The notes under the pieces were generated by a model. It saw only the letters and a list, made by a program, of their open reading frames with translations, searched no databases and was not told the DNA's origin. This document shows positions 43,601 through 52,497 of a stretch of DNA of 64,000 bases, in pieces. The translations under genes were made by a program, and so were the position numbers. How positions within the stretch are numbered: the stretch's first letter is position 1; each line of letters starts with the position of its first letter. The stretch covers positions 9,486,001 to 9,550,000 of the forward strand of contig JAZGTN010000009.1 of the NCBI GenBank assembly GCA_037783415.1, in the 5' to 3' direction. This DNA is from Leptasterias polaris. Its lineage: Eukaryota > Echinodermata > Asteroidea > Forcipulatida > Asteriidae.

Positions 43601-46600
43601 GTTTTTGAGATATCGCCGAAAATCAGGAGTGGTTATGTCCAGGCAGAAGAAATAATCCGTAAGTGGAATACACAATCTGAGAAACGTTTCTACATAAACA
43701 TGTAACAGTAACGTTTCTCAGCTTAAAATTTTGAGGGATACAGACTGATAACTTTTTCCATAACCACATTACTTCGAAGTGAAATGATTCTCAAAATGCT
43801 TCATACTATCGAAAGCTGCTGTACTTCTAACCGAGTAAGTTCTTATTGCCATAATTTAAGAAGTGATTACCAAACGTACCTTCCCAGAGATGCCAACATT
43901 TCAAATTCAAAAAGAGTAATTTGCCCTCAGGCAATATATATAGCATCTAACAGAGATCAGTGTCATACATGTTCTGTGCTTTTTGACGATGTCGTATGCT
44001 CCGGCGCGCTGTGTGCAATGTTGATGTCGAGTCACAGCGACCGCGAGCAGATTTCACTACGAAGTTGTAATCCTCTATAAAATCATGTTGTAATGAATCC
44101 ATCGTTGTACTCCAACAAGCGAAAAACTAATCAAACTATTGTATTATTATATTGGTTTTACCTGGCACGCGTAAACAACGAGCACCGTAATAAACATGAT
44201 TTTATCAACAGTGTAGTACGACGAGCAAGACTACACGCGGTTTTCTCAAACGCCCCAATATCAACATCAGTATACCTGGGGCGATTTGGTTAGCAACTGA
44301 CCATGGCTGGTTGCCAGTCTTCTAACACACATTGTCTACGTGTAAATCGAGGACACCAGCCTAATACTTATTACGCCCAATTAGGCTCTTCTACCGTGGG
44401 CGCGTTGTTTTCACCGGTAGTTTCGAAAAGGGCCTACGTATGCGCTGTTTCATGCGCTTGAATTCGCACAAAAAGTCAGATACCGAATACATTTTAGTGA
44501 TACGCGCTATGAAAATAAATAGGATTCAAGACACAGCACGTACATTAAATGTTTTATTACTAGATATTTATAAAATCGTAAAGAACGAGGCGATGATCGT
44601 ATTGTCGTAATTTGATAAATAAATCGTACAAATTACAGGGTTCTGCCCAGGATTTGTTTAGTGCCGGAAATTCTTTTTTTCCTAGTACAGTCAAGTCAAT
44701 TTCCTTTCGATCGTGCACGGAGTGGTTACACACGGACGTGCGCCCTGCAGCTGTGCCTTGAATAGGCCCTCAGTGCGCGCACGCCTTTACCGCCATGGGA
44801 AAACAATTTACAGCATCTATAGCATGGTGCTTACTCTGCAGTTCATTTCCGTTGTATTAAACGCTGTAGAATAGGGTTCGCAACATGATGAAACTGGTAT
44901 CATGTTATTCCAAGCGTAAAGCTATAATCAGCGTGACTGGAAACCATTGCAAAATCAATGCGGGTTTCGTGCGTTGGATATATTGTACATCGTACAGGCG
45001 GGAGGAATGCTCGATCATGGATCATTAAAATAGACTCAAACCAAAGAAGTAGGCTACTCGAAATTTTGGATAAAACTGTTTACTGGTAAATAATTTGTTT
45101 TACACGTTGTTCAAAATATTTTGAAGGAAGTGGGCAAAAAAAAGGGAAAATGTGTGGTGGTCGGAAAAAGAAAAAATTCTGCGAGTGCCGGTCGGGGAAT
45201 CATGAGTGCCGGTCGGGTTTTCCGGCACCGACCACCGTGGGCAGAACCCTGAAATTACGCCTAAATCGTAAATGTTGGCATCTCTGCCTTCCCTTTCAAC
45301 CTACCTTGTCAAGAACAAACTTCTTGTACAACAGGAATATGACTGATGACGCAAAGCCGGACAGAACTGGCGAGATGAACCAGGAGGCAACTGCAAATAG
45401 ACACAAAGTGAAAAGTTTGTTAGGGCTGGAAGAAAGAATCAAAGAGGATGTTCATGCTTCCTCCGCTTTTAAAGTGTAAAAGTATTTCATGGTGAGGCAG
45501 GACTCGAATTTGGGATAAAAAAAAACCCACAAGACTGGAGGTCTTGTACATGTAGCTCAAAGTAATTACTGGACTAGAAGTTTGTGTACGAGACCACAAC
45601 TGAAATGAGAAGGCAAAAATTGCTACACAGTTTTAACAATTGAACTGTTTGGATTTGAAAAAGACCTTCAAGAGACGATTTATCTCATTTGTAGTACGGA
45701 TAGGTATTCTTCAATAATCCAACAGAATTATATTTATCAGACTGAAAGTCAACATTTGAACTAAACACAAGACCGCCGGACTTGTCCGGACATGAGTTTA
45801 CTGGCCCTGGGATAATCAATGGCCTCGGGCCTGCAGTCCAGTGAAGAGAAATTTTAGCCCTGTGAGGCTTGAGGTAACATTATGTGTACTTTGCTGTGTA
45901 GATTGTTCTTACGAGAACTTAACTTTCTCTATCAAACACTTTCCAGAATGCCCCCCAAGTCTGAAACATCCTGGAGAGGGAACCCTGTTTGTATAGTATT
46001 GTTTTCGTTTTCTATGACACTGAGAAAAAATTGGAGATCAGCAGATAAGGTAACCCCTTCCAGAACCGATACTCCTCTGTCTTTTGGACACGTTTTCAAT
46101 TTGGACATCCTGTTCCATCTGTCATTTACAATGTATTATGTAAATGTATTGTAAGAAAACAATTTGGACACCCATAAATTTCCAGCAAAATTGGACGCCT
46201 TTTTCACCAAATCCTGGCATAAATCTTGCTGATACTTTCACTACATACACATGTACTTCACGGATCGAGCCAACGGAGGCAATCAATTGCAAATGCAATT
46301 ACTACATCAATTACACTGGTATTAATGGGTTAACTAGATTTGGGGGGGTTGGGTATTCTCACTTACTGATGAGACCAAACGTGTTCCAGTTCACTCCCTC
46401 CGTCTGAAAGACCACAAGGTGGAACCCGATCATGGCACCTACGATGCTGTGTGTTCCAGACACTGGCAGCTTGAACCACGTAGCCACCAGCAACCAAATA
46501 CAGGCACCTATACAGGATGAAACGGACACACACAATATTGTTATTACTACAGGTTTTCCTGGCTAATTTCAGCAAAAATAAACTCAGTTTCATTAACACG

Positions 46601-49600
46601 CATTCATATTTACACATTCATAATTCATCCAAACTACATGTAAGGTTTCTTTTTAGCTACAATTGCATTCATTTTTGTTTTAGTGGACACATGATTTCAT
46701 TCTTTATTAAAATACTGTGAGAGTTTTTTGCCGTTTTCTCAATAAGTAGACAGTATTCACCTGAAACTTTCACAGACTGTGACTTTTATTGTATACTTTC
46801 TTGACAATTTTGCCAATAAATCAGCATTACAATGAAAAAAAAAAAACAATCTATGATGCTACCTTTAATTAACAGCACATTCTAAAACCAAATTTCCAAA
46901 TTCTGTCATTAAAAACACTAAACACCCCCTATTTTGTGTAATATTTTCAAACAACGGCAAGCAATTATGTACTTGCTTGCTGTTTATGTTTTAAAATAAT
47001 ATGGGGGCGGTTGAATTTAGATGAACACAGATGATATCAGATCCCACATCGTGCCCCCCCCCCCCACATTCTTCCTGAAGAGGGCCTAGGGGAGTCCATC
47101 GTGATGTCATCAGACATTGATTACAACAATATTGATCAAACGAGATGCCTTGCAGCAACACACTGAACTTAGAACACACCAAAAAAGTAAACCTGAGTAG
47201 AGACTACGTCTACGCCATCAAAATAAACATCAATATTATGAATTGCACCGAGACTGCTTGATTGAGTTCTCACATACATGTACATGTATTAGGACTGGTT
47301 TGTAAGGAAATTTTACAATACGACAGGCCCGGAATTTCATCTGTTACAGGGAAAGGAGAATGTCATTTCACAAAGGGCACTTCTATTGGATAATCGATAA
47401 GTCTTTGGGAATCTTTTGAAGGAGCACCAAGGCCAAGACCAGGGCAACAGAGGCCATGGCCTCCGCGGCCTTGGTGTAATTCTTGGCCTGATGTACAAAA
47501 TAACCCCAAACTATCTTCTGAACGAGCTGAAATTTAAATGTTGATGCTTTGTTTAAATCCACGGCGGTTTTTGCAGTTCAGAAATACAACATACAAAATA
47601 CATGTATATGTTTATATTCATGCCTCCCTTGCGATTAAGTGATTAAGCTTGTAAAGTAGCCCACCGGGCTAGTAAACTGTATGTTTTACTTGTTGCCCCC
47701 AGGAAGTTTTAGTAGCCCAGATTTTAAACATGTTTTGTCATAAATACATCTTTCTCATGTATTAATGGTTGCAACCAGTTTATTAGTCAAATGAAGTTGC
47801 ATTTACACACTTAAAAGTAAATAAACATATTGTTAAAGTTTTTTATTCACATCTAAAAAGGAAGAAATGTGAGCATTTCAAAAATATGCATAAGTACATG
47901 TAGGTTACACAGTTTTTAGTACAGCTCACAGGGCAAGTTGAGAATTCGTGTTTACTAGCCAATTTTAATAACGGTTTTTACAAGACATTATACGCCAGGC
48001 TTGTGTCAAGGACGAGCCCTGATCAAAAAATAATAATTGTTTACAAACTCATTTCCATATCGCATTCGAGATTTTTAATTACCTTATTGTAATTTGGGCC
48101 TGATACTTCTTTTTTTCAGAGAACTCAGGGAAAGTACCGAGTATACAGAACTTAATTCACATCGGTGGATGGGTATTCAAAACAAAAATAATCACACTCT
48201 TTAGATTTTAAATTACTTTTTTGTTACTCAGGCCTGATGCTTCATTATTGGAAGGGCAAGGGCACCAATGCGTTTTCTCCCTTGTTAGTAAAGGGCACCT
48301 CGTGAGGAAATCACAAATTTCTATTGGAACATTTCATGGGGCACCAAGGCAATGACCAGAGAGAAGAAAATCCTGTATCAAGAAAAATCCCATGCACATC
48401 ACATGAGCATGGCCGAATATATTTATAACAAGACAACCTTCACAAACCTTTACAAATCTTTAATCCGGAGACTGCATAAAACTATGCATGCAATCAGGGC
48501 TCGAATTTTACACTGGACCACAGGCCCGAGGCCAGTAATTTTAGTGTTGGGCCAGTAAACTTATGACCTAACAAGTCCAATGGTCTTGTGTTTTTCAATT
48601 GAATAACAGAAACAAATTATGTTCAAGTGTTGACTTTGGGTCTGATAAATTATCTTTCAATTCCATGAGTAATCAAGTATACTCTTCTCTTACTTGTCTC
48701 AGTTCGGGTTCATATAAAAGCAGTCAAATGCATGTCAAACTGTGTCAGCAATTTTTTATTTTCACATTTTGAATCTGGTCTTGTAAAAAAATGTCTGGTC
48801 CAGTAAAGATTTTGAGCTACAAGCCCTGTAGTCTTGTGGATTTTCTCCCCAAATTCGAGCCCTGGACAATCAAATGCATGCTCCTACATCAGATCCCTAT
48901 CAACCCATGTTCCACTGAACAAACACTAAGTGATGTCTAAAGGAAGATATATTACATGTACATGTACCTTCAATCGGTGCAAATCAATCTAAAACAAAAA
49001 ACCTTTTAAGATCACCAAAACAACCCACCCACACATCAACCCATCCAAAATAAAACCGCAAACACGAAAGGCAGACACAAAATAGCCCTTCGTTCAAAGA
49101 AAGCGAGGAAGGCAAATTAAAATTAAACCAGGCTTCATCAAAATCAAGGCTAGTCTGGCTTCAGTAAATATCATATCTTTTCCATCCCATCATTAATTTC
49201 TGCCGTCAATATTGTTTGAGACACAGACGTCACTTTCGTACCTAGGCTCAGCGCTCAATAATGTGCCGGGCAGATTAAGGACTGATTATCAAGGAAAACA
49301 CTAGGGTGGAAATGATCGGTTGACAATCTATCAGGGGCCTCCAAAGGGTGTAGAAGGAAATATGCGTCTACATGTACCTTCAAATAAATCACAGTGGCAA
49401 CTTTTTAAGTTACTGATAGGGTAGACCTGGAACTTAACGGCACCTCATAGGCTACGGCCTCTGGTGCCCTTAGTCTTGGCCTTGATTTTCCAATGATAGT
49501 CCTCTTTGTAATTAATGAAAATGGCATTGCCCTCTCAAAGACAAGGCCTGCAGGGTCTTACATGTACATATTTAGGCAGAAATCTACAACAAAGTCTTTA

Positions 49601-51281
49601 AACTGCTGTTAAAAAGGGTGCCTAAATAATAGCATTTCACATTGCACCTCTACAGTTTACCCCAAAGAGGCCATATTCCCAATGGGGTGACTAAAAAATC
49701 TTACTCGCATCTCAGCTGTGCACATCCACTCAAGTATGGTAGCCCACAAAAGAGGCATCGCGTCAAAGAGCAACTGGTCACCTCTCATTCCTCTTTGATT
49801 TTGTGACATGCCTTACAAATGTATGCAGTTTAAGGAGACCATGTAAAACATGTTAAATATTTTTGGATTTGTGTCAAAATACTTGCATTTTGACACAAGC
49901 GTACTAAAGCGCCCAATAAGCCTCATATAAGCGCTCAAAAGTCTTTAACAAGCTGGCATGACAACACTCACATGTAGGAGATAATTAGCATTGTTTTTCA
50001 GCACACCCCTACCAGGGATTAGAGAGGAGAGGTACATGGATCAGTACGACACACCTGCCCAACAGTCGGGGTTTGCCCTTAACTTTTTTAATGACTGACC
50101 ATCAGGACAAGTTAGCTAGTTCATCGGCTTTTTCACCAGTCAACCTTTCAAATGAAATAGAGATTCTTTTCATCACTGAACTGGCCAGCTAGACCACTTG
50201 GAGTGAATTCAGCCTGATCCTTTGGTGTTTTAACTTGCATTTGGCTAGCAGACCACTGTTATAAAACCCTTTCCATATCGAATTGTTTGGACATAAACAA
50301 CTGCTGGTGACCGCATTGTTTGACAACTCAAGCGTGAAGCACACATTCTTACAAAACAGAAAGTTTTCGTTCAAAGGCCATTTTTACAAACTCCATTATC
50401 TCCTTGAAGATATTGCTTTATAAATTACAGCAAAATAAGTAATCAAAAAGTTCTCAATTATTGAATTCCCTTTCATATAATCAAAAAACCATTGAGATCG
50501 GTCAATTAATGTCAAAGTTCTTTGTCTTTCTTTCCTCAGTGTGATCTGTAATCTCAAAACACTTTTGTACACAACCATATGGCGTAGGTGTTTGGCATCA
50601 GATTGTTCAACTCCAATTTGAAGAGATTGCAAAACAGCAACCTTATTTCATTTTATCATCATTGGAAAGATCCGATCTTTCCCTTTCCAATGATGGTAAG
50701 CTTGGGTACTGAGGGTAAACATGGACAAAACTGCAGCTTTATTACAAATGGCCTTTGTGCTCAGGCTTGAGTGCTTTTTTGTGTGTAAGCTTGGTCGACT
50801 AAAGTCACCAAAAATAGTAAGGAAGAAGTGGTATTAGTGCAGTCGACTAAAGTCGCCTATGGTAAGGAAAGGGTTAAGAGAGCAACACAGCAACAGGGAT
50901 ATTGAACATTGTGAGTTTGAATTCTTGCTTACCTCCAAGTGCAGCAACCTGGCCAATCATAAGAATTTCCGTCTTGCCCTCGTAGAGATTTACATCGAAG
51001 ATGCCCTTACGAATAGTGTCCGACACTTTGGCGCCGAGCAGCACTGCTCCAGCTGTCTCAAAGAACGATGCGAGGATACAGGCAGTTCTTAGCGAGAGCA
51101 CTCTGGATCCTACCGACGTGGCGAAGGAGTTGGCGACGTCGTTCGCGCCGAGACCAAATGCCAGGACGAATGAGATGACGAACCCCAGGACAAGAGCCCA
51201 GACGTACGGGCTCGTGTCAAACCCCATGAAGGGCGTCGTTTGTGGGAACATAGAGGTATCTAATGAGGTAGTGAAGTCCAT
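28409..51281 (-). CDS. SLC20A1/2: SLC20-type sodium-phosphate symporter (PiT), complete
   Basis: SLC20 proteins are plasma-membrane sodium-coupled phosphate importers. Ten coding exons (50933-51281, 46367-46507, 45305-45390, 40126-40222, 38970-39089, 34129-34224, 33576-33728, 30367-30661, 29317-29502, 28409-28646) join in consistent phases to 1761 nt, 586 residues and stop. Both halves of the inverted-repeat fold are present: the N-terminal signature [16 protein letters not shown] in exon 1 and the C-terminal [14 protein letters not shown] across exons 8 and 9. Further matches to human PiT1/PiT2 are [48 protein letters not shown] and [10 protein letters not shown]. The central cytoplasmic loop (about residues 265-418, exons 6-8) is Ser/Thr-rich and shorter than in human (652-679 residues overall). 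The ATG at 51281 gives [10 protein letters not shown]; an upstream in-frame GTG is not a likely start. Vertebrate A1 and A2 cannot be told apart here. Confidence 0.95.
28763..29085 (-). mobile_element. tRNA-derived SINE, copy 3 (truncated head)
   Basis: AAT-repeat tail at 28763-28782, then TATAGCGCATTTTACAATAAC and a body like 14775-15127. The tRNA-like head is cut near 29085. Confidence 0.7.
29090..29245. repeat. Direct repeat, copy 2
   Basis: Matches 27105-27280 over about 155 bp in the same orientation, about 2 kb away, across the SLC20 3' end. Confidence 0.75.
29317..29502 (-). CDS. SLC20A1/2: SLC20 exon 9
   Basis: Acceptor ATCTCCAG/CAATGC, donor ATCAAG/GTATGG. It encodes [10 protein letters not shown] and [18 protein letters not shown]. 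Confidence 0.94.
29529..29696. repeat. CAGGCCTGGA-ended repeat, copy 1
   Basis: Ends CAGGCCTGGAGTTTC and GTAATTCCAAGCCTG are inverted; interior GAGGGCAAGGCCATTTTC. Relatives at about 47326-47488 and 49430-49553, and in diverged form at 43073-43450 and 48231-48360. Confidence 0.6.
29882..29924. repeat. Perfect 19-bp inverted repeat
   Basis: Arms 29882-29900 (ACCCTAGCAGAGTCTTTCT) and 29906-29924 with a 5-nt loop, flanked by GGCCTAAAGTTTC and CCAAACGTCAGGCC, which also nearly pair. Confidence 0.8.
30367..30661 (-). CDS. SLC20A1/2: SLC20 exon 8 (end of loop and GGND motif)
   Basis: Acceptor GTATCACAG/ACGG, donor GTTTG/GTAAGA. A Ser-run loop segment ([16 protein letters not shown]) precedes [18 protein letters not shown]. 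Confidence 0.94.
30792..30943. mobile_element. Hairpin MITE (CGATCCATTAAGCC ends), copy 2
   Basis: Nearly identical to 8651-8801 in the NFRKB intron, including the foldback structure. Confidence 0.8.
31330..31450 (+). mobile_element. tRNA-derived SINE, first part
   Basis: A head like GTGGCCAAGCACTCAAG...GAGTTCAAGTCCCAGTC, followed by GTGTCCTTTAGTAAA. The SINE continues after the TIR element at 33217. Confidence 0.65.
31824..31936 (-). CDS. Possible first exon of TIR-element protein, Arg-rich
   Basis: ATG at 31936 opens [20 protein letters not shown] and further basic residues, then [12 protein letters not shown], and stops at the donor-like GCC/GTAAGT. Only 37 codons, so this may be chance; no partner exon identified. 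Confidence 0.3.
33147..33180. repeat. Perfect 34-bp palindrome
   Basis: Half-site TGCGATTTCATAACATC followed directly by its reverse complement. Related ATAACATCGATG sequence occurs at 33048-33060. It lies just inside the right TIR of the element. Confidence 0.9.
33217..33535 (+). mobile_element. tRNA-derived SINE, second part
   Basis: Resumes as GACACTTAACCATCATTGCTTC, the SINE body, and ends GTTACAGCGCTACATAAAAAC followed by a T-rich tail. Confidence 0.6.
33576..33728 (-). CDS. SLC20A1/2: SLC20 exon 7 (cytoplasmic loop)
   Basis: Acceptor TTTCACAG/AGGAC, donor TTGAAG/GTATGC. It encodes a charged, low-conservation loop segment ([16 protein letters not shown]...). Confidence 0.88.
33729..34128. 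other. SLC20 intron 6
   Basis: A C run at 33891-33904; no other feature. Confidence 0.4.
34129..34224 (-). CDS. SLC20A1/2: SLC20 exon 6 (cytoplasmic loop)
   Basis: Acceptor TTGACAG/AGAGTGG, donor GAAAA/GTAAGG. It encodes [20 protein letters not shown] and [12 protein letters not shown]. Little conserved, but the frame and phase fit. Confidence 0.85.
34348..34577 (-). repeat. SINE-body repeat
   Basis: About 230 bp nearly identical to 56025-56257 (GGCCACGGACGGCCACTCAA, TGGTAGAGCAGAATGCACTA). Here the tRNA-like head is missing. Confidence 0.8.
34741..35215 (+). pseudogene. 3' end of CR1/L2-like non-LTR retrotransposon
   Basis: Frame 34741-34959 reads [12 protein letters not shown]...[17 protein letters not shown] followed by [20 protein letters not shown] and FKEAFY, then TGA (34960). 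This is the usual C terminus of CR1/L2-type reverse transcriptase proteins. A GCGCAATATAAATGAATAAA sequence and ATT repeats close the 3' UTR at about 35215. 5'-truncated. Confidence 0.8.
35736..36590. mobile_element. Element with CGAACGTC/GACGGA subterminal repeats
   Basis: Seven copies of CGAACGTC (35741, 35963, 36149 on plus; 35769, 35804, 36372, 36574 on minus) and six of GACGGA (35755, 35785, 35995, 36170, 36359; minus 36559) lie within 850 bp. The ends are inverted: CGAACGTCATTTTTGACGGA at the left resembles the complement of TCCGTCAAAAATGCTGACGT at the right. Confidence 0.7.
37828..38219. mobile_element. hAT-like MITE, CAGGGCTCGAA family, copy 2
   Basis: A 392-bp element with ends CAGGGCTCGAATTT and AAATTCGAGCCCTG, flanked by the 5-bp duplication GCCAG (37823-37827, 38220-38224). 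Confidence 0.85.
38231..38324. repeat. Minisatellite, 31-bp unit, three copies
   Basis: Three near-identical copies of TTCTGTAAAGCAGTTTGTTC plus TGCTTAGCTA. It lies directly beside the MITE. Confidence 0.85.
38325..38969. other. SLC20 intron 5, exon-proximal part
   Basis: The inverted GCATGCAACTCTTC...GAAGAGTTGCATGC blocks (38380-38393, 38820-38834) and GCGGAAA/TTCCGC motifs suggest another TIR element of about 455 bp. Confidence 0.45.
38970..39089 (-). CDS. SLC20A1/2: SLC20 exon 5
   Basis: Acceptor CTCGCAG/TGCTTGG, donor TTTCAG/GTGAGT. It encodes [20 protein letters not shown] and a Trp/Phe-containing membrane end. Confidence 0.93.
39090..40125. other. SLC20 intron 4
   Basis: Sequence at 39295-39475 resembles 43195-43365 (CAGGGAGAT, TAGAATTACATTCAACATAA, GAAAGATT), a diverged repeat. 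Nothing else recognised. Confidence 0.45.
40126..40222 (-). CDS. SLC20A1/2: SLC20 exon 4
   Basis: Acceptor CCTACTTAG/AATGAG, donor CAGAAT/GTAAGT. It encodes [20 protein letters not shown] and [12 protein letters not shown], collinear with human PiT2. Confidence 0.93.
40318..40494. repeat. GGTGTCCAAA repeat family, copy 2
   Basis: Best copy. It begins GGTTTTAGCCAGGATTTGG and ends CTCTGGCTAACACTATG; TTAGCCAG/CTGGCTAA form short inverted ends. Confidence 0.75.
40546..40707 (-). repeat. Fragment of the 316-bp tRNA-bearing unit, inverted
   Basis: On the minus strand it runs GGTGTGATCTCTGGCTACGC, body, then TAGGGCTAGATAGCTCAGTT. The body end is cut by the foldback MITE at 40709. Confidence 0.75.
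40838..42658. mobile_element. Probable insert with GGTGTTCGG ends
   Basis: GGTGTTCGG at 40838 and CCGAACACC at about 42650 are inverted; TTGTTTTTGTT lies next to both. The interior is rich in TGACGTCAT motifs (41030-41050, 41480-41500, 41630-41640). No coding region found. The boundary at the right is uncertain. Confidence 0.45.
42700..43013 (-). repeat. Penelope-like terminal debris with hammerhead-like motif
   Basis: Contains inverted TTCTACTGCCGCGGAGTAGAA and, on the minus strand, CTGACGA (43001-42995), a 19-nt stem-loop and GAAA (42975-42972), the order of a hammerhead ribozyme core. Penelope-like elements are known to carry hammerheads. No closing stem III or cleavage site was confirmed. 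Confidence 0.4.
44636..45251 (-). mobile_element. hAT-like MITE, CAGGGTTCTGCC family, copy 2 (inverted)
   Basis: A 616-bp element with ends CAGGGTTCTGCC and GGCAGAACCCTG. AAATTA flanks both sides (44630-44635, 45252-45257), a 6-bp duplication where the copy at 9841 shows 5 bp. Confidence 0.82.
45305..45390 (-). CDS. SLC20A1/2: SLC20 exon 3
   Basis: Acceptor ATTTGCAG/TTGCC, donor GACAAG/GTAGGT. It encodes [20 protein letters not shown] and YKKFVLDK. Confidence 0.93.
45498..45862. mobile_element. hAT-like MITE, CAGGGCTCGAA family, copy 3
   Basis: A 365-bp copy starting CAGGACTCGAATTT and ending TTTTAGCCCTG, flanked by TGAGG (45493-45497, 45863-45867). Confidence 0.85.
46055..46215. repeat. 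GGTGTCCAAA repeat family, copy 3 (inverted, diverged)
   Basis: TTTGGACAC/TTGGACAT motifs around CATTTACAATGTATTATGTA in inverted orientation; both ends decayed. Confidence 0.55.
46367..46507 (-). CDS. SLC20A1/2: SLC20 exon 2
   Basis: Acceptor CTGTATAG/GTGCC, donor ATCA/GTAAGTG. It encodes [20 protein letters not shown] and [13 protein letters not shown]. The LPVSGTH segment is conserved in the family. Confidence 0.94.
47326..47488. repeat. CAGGCCTGGA-ended repeat, copy 2
   Basis: Ends CAGGCCCGGAATTTCATC and GTAATTCTTGGCCTG; the interior matches 29529-29696, with CACCAAGGCCAAGACCAGGG. Confidence 0.65.
48495..48864. mobile_element. hAT-like MITE, CAGGGCTCGAA family, copy 4
   Basis: A 370-bp copy with ends CAGGGCTCGAATTT and AAATTCGAGCCCTG. 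The flanks (GCAAT, GACAA) no longer match. Confidence 0.8.
50267..50873. mobile_element. piggyBac-like MITE, copy 2 (inverted)
   Basis: Inverted copy of 11460-12008, with CCCTTTCC at the left and GGTAAGGAAAGGG at the right. TTAA is intact at the right (50874-50877) and mutated at the left. Ends 60 bp from SLC20 coding exon 1. Confidence 0.75.
50933..51281 (-). CDS. SLC20A1/2: SLC20 first coding exon
   Basis: ATG at 51281; the exon probably begins at 51333 (acceptor TTTTGCAG/AGCG). The donor is TTGGAG/GTAAGC. It carries TM1 and [16 protein letters not shown]. Confidence 0.95.
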
Positions 51282-51333
51282 CTTCCAGTCAGACACAGGG
51301 ACGAGCTGAATCTATGCAGAAGAGCTGATCGCT

Positions 51334-51918
51334 CTGCAAAACAAAATTGTAAATAAACTAACTATGTTTCAAGTGTATTTAATACGATATCCAGAAAGCA
51401 CTTGCTAGATTTATCACCTTCTCCCCCATGCACAAGCTAGCGTATCGTGTCAATACGCGCAAATTTGGATCGACATATTTTGGTAGATTTTTTCCTTCAA
51501 GACAAGACAGGAGTCTATGGGAGACTTATGAAGGGCCAACAACAAGACCAAGACCAGGGCAACCGAGGCGATGGCCTCCACGTAAATCTAGGCCTGCCAT
51601 TATTGCAGGGTTCTGCCCAGCATTTCTTTAGTGGTGGAAAAAAAATTCCCTGGAAACCATTGCCAGATGAATCAGTTACACGGTACATCATAAAAATAGA
51701 CTCAAACTAAAGTACTCAAAATTAATGGCTTAGGATACAATTTTTTTGAAAACCTTTGAAAGGAAATTTCCAATTTTATTTTAAACATTTGGATGTGTGG
51801 TGGTCAGAAAATTCTGCCAGTGGTGGTTGGGGAATCCTGAATCAAACAATTACAGTCCAGTCTATAAGTGGGCAGGTTTTGTTTGTTTTGTTTTTTGTTT
51901 TTTCAGTGATAAGCACTA
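51334..51918. other. Upstream of SLC20 coding exon 1
   Basis: Includes a partial CAGGGTTCTGCC-type MITE from 51606. The acceptor at 51334 implies a 5' UTR exon further upstream; I could not locate it. Confidence 0.4.
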
Positions 51919-52497
51919 AGGCCACATATAAAAAAAAAATTGTTGATCGTCCCCGCCCGACCGTTCAAAACCCCCCGACCCCATTTTTTATTTTTTTTTT
52001 ATTTTTTTTTTAAATCATAAAAAACAACCTTTTCAATGATATTTTCGGTCAAATTTGGCTCCACACTGCACCGCACGCACAGTAACATCAACGCCGACAC
52101 CGGGTTTCGATCTTTATACTTTTACTGCCCAGATTTTTCAGCTGATATTTTTTCAAAATGTACAGGTTTAAAAAGATGTTTAAAGAAGGTTTTTATTCAT
52201 GTTGGCAAAGCAAGAACAATTCTTCAAATATTTACTTGGGCTTTAGTTGTTTGAAAAAGTTTACAGAAAATGTCATCTAGGAGTTAAATTTGTTTGACAA
52301 AACTATTGAAAACATCAAAAACACACAAACCATCTGTTTTATAGTGATTGTGATGATTTCTTTATTCTTGATTTCATATTTGGCATGTCAACAAAACTTT
52401 AAAAAAAAAAAAAAATAAAAAATAAAAAAAAACTCCCTCCCTCCCCCATCCGCAAAAAAAAAAGGACGATCAACAAAAAATTTTTTTTATGTGGCCT
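51919..52497. mobile_element. TIR element, AGGCCACATA ends
   Basis: A 579-bp element. The 34-bp ends begin AGGCCACATA and end TTGTTGATCGTCC on both sides, with an A-rich middle. GACGATCAAC recurs inverted. Internal C-rich and A-rich tracts also face each other. Confidence 0.75.

Larger units (their letters stand above)
40223..45304. other. SLC20 intron 3
   Basis: A nested repeat region: GTGTCC repeat, inverted tRNA-unit fragment, broken foldback MITE, a GGTGTTCGG-ended insert, Penelope-like debris and a MITE at 44636-45251. From 43500 to 44630 nothing is assigned. Confidence 0.6.
46508..50932. other. SLC20 intron 1 (between coding exons 1 and 2)
   Basis: Contains CAGGCCTG-type repeats (47326-47488, 48231-48360, 49430-49553), a MITE (48495-48864) and an inverted piggyBac-like MITE (50267-50873). 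Gaps at 46510-47320, 47490-48230, 48870-49430 and 49560-50260 hold no recognised feature. Confidence 0.6.

Noticed and set aside
45150..45479. 109-codon plus-strand frame
   Set aside because: Runs from a MITE end into the antisense of SLC20 exon 3; chimeric and without similarity.
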